Below are positions 59,342 through 64,000 of a stretch of DNA of 64,000 nt, piece by piece. The notes below the pieces were generated by a model. That model did not search any database and was not told the origin of the DNA. It saw only the letters and a list, made by a program, of their open reading frames with translations. The DNA is taken from positions 1,240,001 through 1,304,000 of the forward strand of contig NZ_JBHFPV010000001.1 in assembly GCF_042611095.1 (NCBI RefSeq), in the 5' to 3' direction. Origin of the DNA: Meishania litoralis (GTDB taxonomy: Bacteria; Bacteroidota; Bacteroidia; Flavobacteriales; Flavobacteriaceae). Position numbers and translations under genes: made by a program. The number at the start of each line of letters is the position of its first letter. The stretch's first letter is position 1.

Positions 59342-60088
59342 ATGAAGCTAACGTTGAAAATTTGGCGTCAAAAAGATGCCGGCACCAAAGGTAAAATGGT
59401 AGACTACCAAGTCAAGGATATTTCGGAGCATATGTCGTTTTTGGAAATGATGGATGTGCTCAACGAGCAACTTGTCGGCAAAGGTGAAGATCCCGTTGCT
59501 TTTGACCATGACTGCCGTGAAGGTATTTGCGGCATGTGTTCGATGTATATCAATGGCGAGGCACATGGCCCCGATCGCGGTATTACCACATGCCAATTGC
59601 ATATGCGCATGTTCAATGATGGCGATACCATTACAATAGAGCCGTTTCGGGCAAAGGCCTTTCCGGTCATCAAAGACCTTGTGGTAGATCGAACCGCTTT
59701 CGACCGGATTCAACAAGCCGGGGCATTCATCTCGGTAAATACTTCGGGCAACACGCAAGATGCCAATGCCATTCCCATATCGAAACATGCGGCCGACGAG
59801 GCCATGGATGCCGCCACCTGTATCGGTTGTGGTGCCTGTGTCGCAAGTTGTAAGAATTCATCGGCAATGCTTTTCGTAGGTGCCAAAGTTTCACAGTATG
59901 CGTTATTGCCACAAGGGCAGGTAGAAGCCGCGGATCGCGTTCGCAACATGGTCGCCCAAATGGATCTCGAAGGTTTTGGCAACTGTACAAACACCGGAGC
60001 TTGCGAGGTTGAGTGCCCCAAAGGCATTTCATTGGAAAATATCGCAAGAATGAACAGGGAGCTAATGAAGGCCGCAGTGAATAATTGA
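59342..60088 (+). CDS. sdhB: Succinate dehydrogenase iron-sulfur subunit
   Basis: 248 residues. Carries three Fe-S clusters between FAD and menaquinone. [2Fe-2S] Cys in HDCREGICGMCSMYINGEAH and later TTCQLHMRMF; [4Fe-4S]/[3Fe-4S] ferredoxin blocks CIGCGACVASCKNSSAMLF and CTNTGACEVECPKGISL. Starts 4 bp after sdhA. These clusters are likely clients of the SUF system encoded 25-34 kb upstream. Confidence 0.96.
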   Translation: MKLTLKIWRQKDAGTKGKMVDYQVKDISEHMSFLEMMDVLNEQLVGKGEDPVAFDHDCREGICGMCSMYINGEAHGPDRGITTCQLHMRMFNDGDTITIEPFRAKAFPVIKDLVVDRTAFDRIQQAGAFISVNTSGNTQDANAIPISKHAADEAMDAATCIGCGACVASCKNSSAMLFVGAKVSQYALLPQGQVEAADRVRNMVAQMDLEGFGNCTNTGACEVECPKGISLENIARMNRELMKAAVNN

Positions 60089-60106
60089 AATCGTGTCCGT
60101 ACCTGC

Positions 60107-60134
60107 ACTATCGGTGAAATTGATAAGCGATAGT
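60107..60134 (+). other. Hairpin after sdhB
   Basis: ACTATCG (60107-60113) and CGATAGT (60128-60134) form a 7-bp stem with a 14-nt loop 20 bp after the sdhB stop. No T-run follows, so it is at most an mRNA-end stabiliser or a weak stop. Confidence 0.35.
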
Positions 60135-60184
60135 AATGTAAATAAATGACCTTTTAGACAGCCTTGTTTTTAGTATATTGGAAT

Positions 60185-60664
60185 ATGCCCAAAAAATATT
60201 CCGAAGAACGCATAATCGTACCCCGCTTCAACGAAGAATCAGGATTCTACACCACACCGGAACGTTCAAGAATCATGGGCAAGATACGGGGCAAGAACAC
60301 CAAACCCGAACTCATATTTCGAAAAGCGCTCTGGAAAACGGGTTATCGCTATCGCATCGACTATAAAAAACTCATTGGTAAACCCGATATCGTTCTTAAA
60401 AAATATAAGACGGCCATCTTTATCGATGGGGAATACTGGCATGGCCATAATTGGGAGGAGCGAAAACATAAGATCAAGACCAACAGAGAATTCTGGATTG
60501 CCAAAATCGAACGCAATATGCAACGCGACCGAGAAGTAAATATCGAATTGGAACGATTGGGCTATCGGGTTTTCAGGTTTTGGGAAAGAGAGATCAAAAA
60601 AGAACTTGATCGCTGTTTAAGGGAAGTTGTTTCTCATTTGGAAGAACAATTTTCGAAGGGCTGA
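60185..60664 (+). CDS. vsr: Very short patch repair endonuclease (Vsr)
   Basis: Nicks DNA at T:G mismatches that arise from 5-methylcytosine deamination. Start at the ATG 60185 (MPKKYSEERIIVPRF); the TTG at 60164 is an unlikely alternative. 159 residues. Vsr motifs: MGKIRGKNTKPELIFRKALW, KPDIVLKKYKTAIFIDGEYW (catalytic Asp), HGHNWEERKHKIKTNREFW (His, zinc site partial), and ERLGYRVFRFWEREIKK. No cytosine methyltransferase gene is next to it, so it is an orphan here. Confidence 0.9.
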   Translation: MPKKYSEERIIVPRFNEESGFYTTPERSRIMGKIRGKNTKPELIFRKALWKTGYRYRIDYKKLIGKPDIVLKKYKTAIFIDGEYWHGHNWEERKHKIKTNREFWIAKIERNMQRDREVNIELERLGYRVFRFWEREIKKELDRCLREVVSHLEEQFSKG

Positions 60665-60702
60665 GGTATTATTTCACTACTTTTATTGCCACATATAAAA
60701 AC

Positions 60703-61860
60703 ATGTTGGCTTTGCTAAAGCACTTCACATCAAAACTTCCCAATGTCAAGACCACGATTTTTACTACGGTCGGCAATCTTGCCAGAAAGCATAATGCCAT
60801 AGACCTGTCGCAAGGTTTTCCAAATTTTGAGGCCGATCCCCAACTAATGGATCTGGTTACCCAGGCGATGGAAGCGGGCCATAATCAATACGCCGCTATG
60901 CAAGGTTATTACGGCCTCCGGGAAATCATTTCCGATAAGATCGAAAAACTGCACGGAAGAAAGTACAATCCAGAAAATGAAATTACGGTCACTGTGGGCG
61001 CCACCCAAGCCATTTTTACGGCAATTACGGCATTTGTGCATCCGGGCGATGAAGTTATCGTGCTCAAACCTTGTTACGATTGTTACGAACCTGCCATCGA
61101 AGTCAATGGGGGCATCGTCGTTCCGATACAATTAAGGCTAGGGGACTATAAAATCGATTGGGAAGAATTCAAAGGCAAGATTACCTCAAGAACCAGAATG
61201 GTGGTCATCAATACGCCCCATAACCCTAGCGGCCATATTCTTGCTAAAGAGGATATGTTACAACTTCAGGAAATTCTGCGCCCAACCAATATCATTCTGG
61301 TCAGTGACGAGGTGTACGAACATATTATCTTCGACGGACAGGAGCATCAGAGTGTTTCCCGTTTTAATGATTTGGCTTCCCGTAGTTTTGTTTGTGCCTC
61401 CTTTGGAAAAACCTTTCACGTGACCGGTTGGAAAATGGGCTATTGTGCCGCTCCCTCAGAACTTATGAGCGAGTTTGTCAAGACCCATCAATTTGCGGTT
61501 TTCTGTGCGGATCACCCTACCCAAAGGGCCATGGCCGAATACCTCAAAAACGAAGAACATTATCTTAAGCTCAATAATTTCTATCAAGAAAAGCGTGATT
61601 TCTTTCTGTCGCGCCTTGAGAGTTCAAGATTCAAATTTACGCCTACCCAAGGTACATATTTTCAATTGCTGGATTATACCGCAATTACCGATGAAGATGA
61701 TGAAGACCTTGCCAAACGTTTGATAGTCGACCACAAATTGGCCAGCATTGCCATTTCTTCATTCAATCTTAATAACCGTCAAGATGGAGTGTTACGTTTT
61801 TGTTTTGCCAAGAAAAAAGAGACTTTGGAACAGGCCGCAGAAATATTAAATGCGCTTTAG
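60703..61860 (+). CDS. Methionine aminotransferase (fold-type I PLP enzyme)
   Basis: 385 residues. Class I/II aminotransferase of the YbdL/kynurenine-glutamine transaminase group, typically acting on methionine. Seen: NAIDLSQGFPNFEADPQLMD, ITVTVGATQAIFTAITAFVH, VINTPHNPSGHILAKEDMLQ, IILVSDEVYEHIIFD, and PLP Lys in ASFGKTFHVTGWKMGYCAAP; C-terminal Arg in GVLRFCFAKKKETL. Its stop overlaps the convergent thioredoxin-fold gene by 4 bp. Confidence 0.92.
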   Translation: MLALLKHFTSKLPNVKTTIFTTVGNLARKHNAIDLSQGFPNFEADPQLMDLVTQAMEAGHNQYAAMQGYYGLREIISDKIEKLHGRKYNPENEITVTVGATQAIFTAITAFVHPGDEVIVLKPCYDCYEPAIEVNGGIVVPIQLRLGDYKIDWEEFKGKITSRTRMVVINTPHNPSGHILAKEDMLQLQEILRPTNIILVSDEVYEHIIFDGQEHQSVSRFNDLASRSFVCASFGKTFHVTGWKMGYCAAPSELMSEFVKTHQFAVFCADHPTQRAMAEYLKNEEHYLKLNNFYQEKRDFFLSRLESSRFKFTPTQGTYFQLLDYTAITDEDDEDLAKRLIVDHKLASIAISSFNLNNRQDGVLRFCFAKKKETLEQAAEILNAL

Positions 61861-62429
61861 TCAACAGGTAGTTTGGGGATCTGGCCATAATTTGGCACGT
61901 ATACTTTCCCTAGGAGAATTGCCGCCATGTCCTTTTCCAAAGACTCGACGGGCGATTCAACGATCCGGTTTACGGCCTTGCCATTTTTATAAAAAATAAA
62001 GGTGGGCACTTTTATGATGTTCAGGCCTTTTTCTTCCCCGCCCGGACTTTTCTTGTACTGGTCCTTCTCGTAGTCCAAAGCTACTATAGTAAGTCGATCC
62101 ATAGGGTAATCGGCCGTTTCCAAAATTTTAAGAAACCGTGGCACCTCACGTCGGCTATCACCGCACCACGTACCCATAAATATGGTAATGTTATGTTGGT
62201 TCAGTTCGTTTTTGATTGATTTAATGGGTTGCGGATCTACCGCATACGACTCGAACTGTTTTTCGAACCAAGCTTTATAACCGCCTTGGGTCAAACCGCT
62301 TTTATCAATTTTTCCCAAAAGCATTTCATTGCCCCTTGCATCGGTCTTGGTTCGGTTGATTTCCTGTGCTAATGAAGAATGAAATATTAACAGTAAAAGT
62401 AAGATGGAATAAGCGGTTCGTTGGGCCAT
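61857..62429 (-). CDS. Exported thioredoxin-fold protein with CxxS site
   Basis: 190 residues; signal peptide MAQRTAYSILLLLLIFHSSLAQ. Thioredoxin fold: ITIFMGTWCGDSRREVPRFL, then LTIVALDYEKDQYKKSPGGE and VPTFIFYKNGKAVNRIVESP with the cis-Pro. The active site is W-C-G-D-S, a single Cys, where TlpA-type reductases have CxxC. This allows thiol exchange or isomerase-like chemistry but not a standard dithiol cycle. Periplasmic. Convergent with the aminotransferase. Confidence 0.87.
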   Translation of the reverse strand: MAQRTAYSILLLLLIFHSSLAQEINRTKTDARGNEMLLGKIDKSGLTQGGYKAWFEKQFESYAVDPQPIKSIKNELNQHNITIFMGTWCGDSRREVPRFLKILETADYPMDRLTIVALDYEKDQYKKSPGGEEKGLNIIKVPTFIFYKNGKAVNRIVESPVESLEKDMAAILLGKVYVPNYGQIPKLPVD

Positions 62430-62646
62430 GGTGCTGTTTTTTGGATTTTGTCCAAACCTAGGGCTCCTGCCTCTCCAAATTAAATATACTGTGCCATCGC
62501 TTAAAAAGAAGATGCGAAACGTCTGGTGTCAGGTATATTCGGTCAATCGGCCATTTCTGGTCGTTCGTATCGACCAAACCTATGTTCATACATTTTTTTT
62601 GACCTCTCGTTTTATTATTGGTATTTTTTAAACCTATTTTGTGCCA

Positions 62647-63618
62647 ATGAATATCTTGAGCCATCGGGTTACCAAAGTCTTGATCCATCTTTTATTTTGG
62701 GCGTTGTTCATATTTATTTCGCTCTTTGTCTTTCCTGAATACCACTGGAAGGAAAACCCTTTTCTACAATATTTCTTCATTCTTTTGGTACTCGTGTATG
62801 TGAACAACGAAGTGCTGCTTCCATTTTTTATCAAACGGAAAATGTATTTATCATATACCTTACTCATTGGGCTTATCGCTTTTTGGGCCACTCAATTGTA
62901 CTGCAATTATTTTGCGCAATGTGGCTGTTCGATCATAAAATGTTTGTCTGATTATCTATGGCAGACCTTGGTGCCGTTGGCATTCTTTTCCTTTATTTGG
63001 ATGTTGTTCCGCTTTTTGGAAAAACAGGACGAAATCGAACTCATCAAGAAAGAACATACCGAAATGGAACTACAGTTTTTAAAGTCACAGATCGATCCAC
63101 ACGTACTTTTCAACAATCTCAATACCGTTTACTCGTATGCCTTGGAGAAACCGCAAGAAACCCCGAATCTTATCTTGATGCTCTCAGACAATCTAAAGCA
63201 TGTACTCTATGAAAGCAGTGCCCCAAAAGTGCCTTTGGAAAAAGAACTGGAATACATCGACAACTACATCGCATTTCAAAAAATAAGGACCGAGAACATC
63301 AATGAAGTCGTCTATAAAAAAGAGATTGAAAATTACGGCTTTGAAATTGCGCCCCTTTTGCTCATTACGTTGATCGAGAATGCCTTTAAACATAGTACAG
63401 CAAACAGCAAAGTCGAAGTAGCCATACAGGTAAAGAATTCCATTTTGCAGTGTGATTGCAGCAATCATATAAAAACTACCGTCACTGAAAATGGGAAACC
63501 CAAAATAGGGTTAGAAAATCTCAAAAAACGTTTATCCCTGTTGTATAAGAACAAACACGGACTGAAAATTACGGCAGATGGAAAATTCCATGTCCGCCTT
63601 AAATTGGAATTGTCATGA
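62647..63618 (+). CDS. LytS/YehU-type sensor histidine kinase
   Basis: 323 residues; ATG at 62647 preferred over GTG at 62641. Four N-terminal membrane segments (VLIHLLFWALFIFISLFVF; LQYFFILLVLVYVNNEVLL; YTLLIGLIAFWATQLY; LWQTLVPLAFFSFIWMLF), then the His_kinase domain: phospho-His in LKSQIDPHVLFNNLNTVYSY, ATPase N-box LLLITLIENAFKHST, G-box IGLENLKKRLSLLY. No sensor domain outside the membrane. Coupled to the response regulator by an ATGA overlap. Confidence 0.93.
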   Translation: MNILSHRVTKVLIHLLFWALFIFISLFVFPEYHWKENPFLQYFFILLVLVYVNNEVLLPFFIKRKMYLSYTLLIGLIAFWATQLYCNYFAQCGCSIIKCLSDYLWQTLVPLAFFSFIWMLFRFLEKQDEIELIKKEHTEMELQFLKSQIDPHVLFNNLNTVYSYALEKPQETPNLILMLSDNLKHVLYESSAPKVPLEKELEYIDNYIAFQKIRTENINEVVYKKEIENYGFEIAPLLLITLIENAFKHSTANSKVEVAIQVKNSILQCDCSNHIKTTVTENGKPKIGLENLKKRLSLLYKNKHGLKITADGKFHVRLKLELS

Positions 63619-64000
63619 AGTGTATTATCATCGAAGATGAAATTCCGGCCCAGCGGATATTGTTGAACTATATCTCCAAGATTCCGGAATTGCAATTAAC
63701 GGGAAGTTATCAATCTGCCTTGGAAGCGAATCCGACCTTACGGAATACTGGCATAGATCTAGTTTTTCTGGACATCAACCTTCCCGATATTTCGGGAATT
63801 CAATACATAAAGACTTTGCCAAAGCCCCCTGCCATTATAATGACGACCGCCTATCACGAACATGCCGTCGAAAGTTTCGAATTGGATACCATTTGCGATT
63901 ATCTGGTCAAACCGTTTTCTTTTGAACGTTTTTTGAAGGCCATCAACAAGGTAAAAAAACTTGAAAATGCCATAGTTGATAACATCGAAAGTAACGAAAG
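63615..64000 (+). CDS. LytTR-type response regulator (partial, 3' end outside window)
   Basis: 128 residues visible. Receiver domain: MKCIIIEDEIPAQRILLNYI (acidic pair), phospho-acceptor Asp in DLVFLDINLPDISGIQYIKT, Thr in AIIMTTAYHEHAVESFELDT, Lys in CDYLVKPFSFERFLKAINKV. This receiver type with LytS-type kinase partner is almost always followed by a LytTR DNA-binding domain, which would lie beyond 64000; that part is inference. Confidence 0.88.
   Translation, partial: MKCIIIEDEIPAQRILLNYISKIPELQLTGSYQSALEANPTLRNTGIDLVFLDINLPDISGIQYIKTLPKPPAIIMTTAYHEHAVESFELDTICDYLVKPFSFERFLKAINKVKKLENAIVDNIESNE

Noticed and set aside
62641..62646. GTG start for the histidine kinase
   Set aside because: An ATG two codons later gives the same protein; GTG is less likely.

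Overview
The window is a chromosomal stretch of a marine-type member of the Flavobacteriaceae (Bacteroidota). The evidence is gene content and order: a SUF operon ending in DUF59, DUF2480 and DUF3078 genes, a fused hemC-hemD, a three-gene sdhCAB operon with a b-type cytochrome subunit, many short lipoproteins, and promoters of the Bacteroidota type (TTG, about 20 nt, TAnnTTTG). Genus cannot be fixed from the sequence alone. No rRNA, tRNA, CRISPR array, prophage or complete insertion sequence was seen.

Layout. 1-2 kb: end of a MATE exporter gene and hemH (minus strand). 2-9.3 kb: a very large TraB/GumN-type exported protein, two AT-rich paralogous lipoproteins and a DUF1460 amidase-like protein. 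9.3-11 kb: a ThuA-domain lipoprotein and an AraC regulator, divergent from the heme operon. 11.2-18.6 kb: heme operon hemA, hemCD, (broken four-helix-bundle gene), hemE, GNAT, hemF, lipoprotein, hemB. 18.7-24.9 kb: serine hydrolase, CNNM/CBS protein, O6-alkylguanine transferase, two nuclease-fold proteins, hflX. 24.9-25.5 kb: a 610-bp gap that holds two tandem, related units, each with a paired direct repeat, a promoter-like element and a strong terminator; I read these as two paralogous small-RNA genes. 25.5-34.6 kb: SUF iron-sulfur operon on the minus strand, interrupted by a metallo-beta-lactamase-fold lipoprotein and by an intact four-helix-bundle gene. 34.7-37.3 kb: two exported propeller lipoproteins. 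37.5-46.7 kb: Gfo/Idh/MocA oxidoreductase, thiL, alpha/beta hydrolase, BrnQ, exonuclease III, aminopeptidase P, with several small repeats and gene remnants. 46.8-53.7 kb: secreted sortilin-like propeller, two M28 peptidases, a cyclophilin lipoprotein. 54.5-56.4 kb: RimK-type ligase plus AstE-like hydrolase. 56.6-60.1 kb: succinate dehydrogenase. 60.2-64 kb: Vsr nuclease, methionine aminotransferase, thioredoxin-fold protein, and a LytS/LytTR two-component pair cut by the window end.

Themes. Iron use is concentrated here: heme synthesis (hemA to hemH apart from hemL and the protoporphyrinogen oxidase step), Fe-S assembly, and succinate dehydrogenase, which needs both. A 19-bp dyad (ATTTAGAA-n3-TTCTAAAT) occurs upstream of the AraC gene next to hemA and, in a slightly degenerate form, at the predicted transcription start of the SUF operon, so a shared metalloregulator is plausible. 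Two housekeeping operons each carry a four-helix-bundle (S23-type) gene bracketed by short tandem repeats in inverted orientation, which looks like a small mobile cassette. Coding functions are inferred from protein sequence; promoter, operator and RNA calls are pattern-based and untested.
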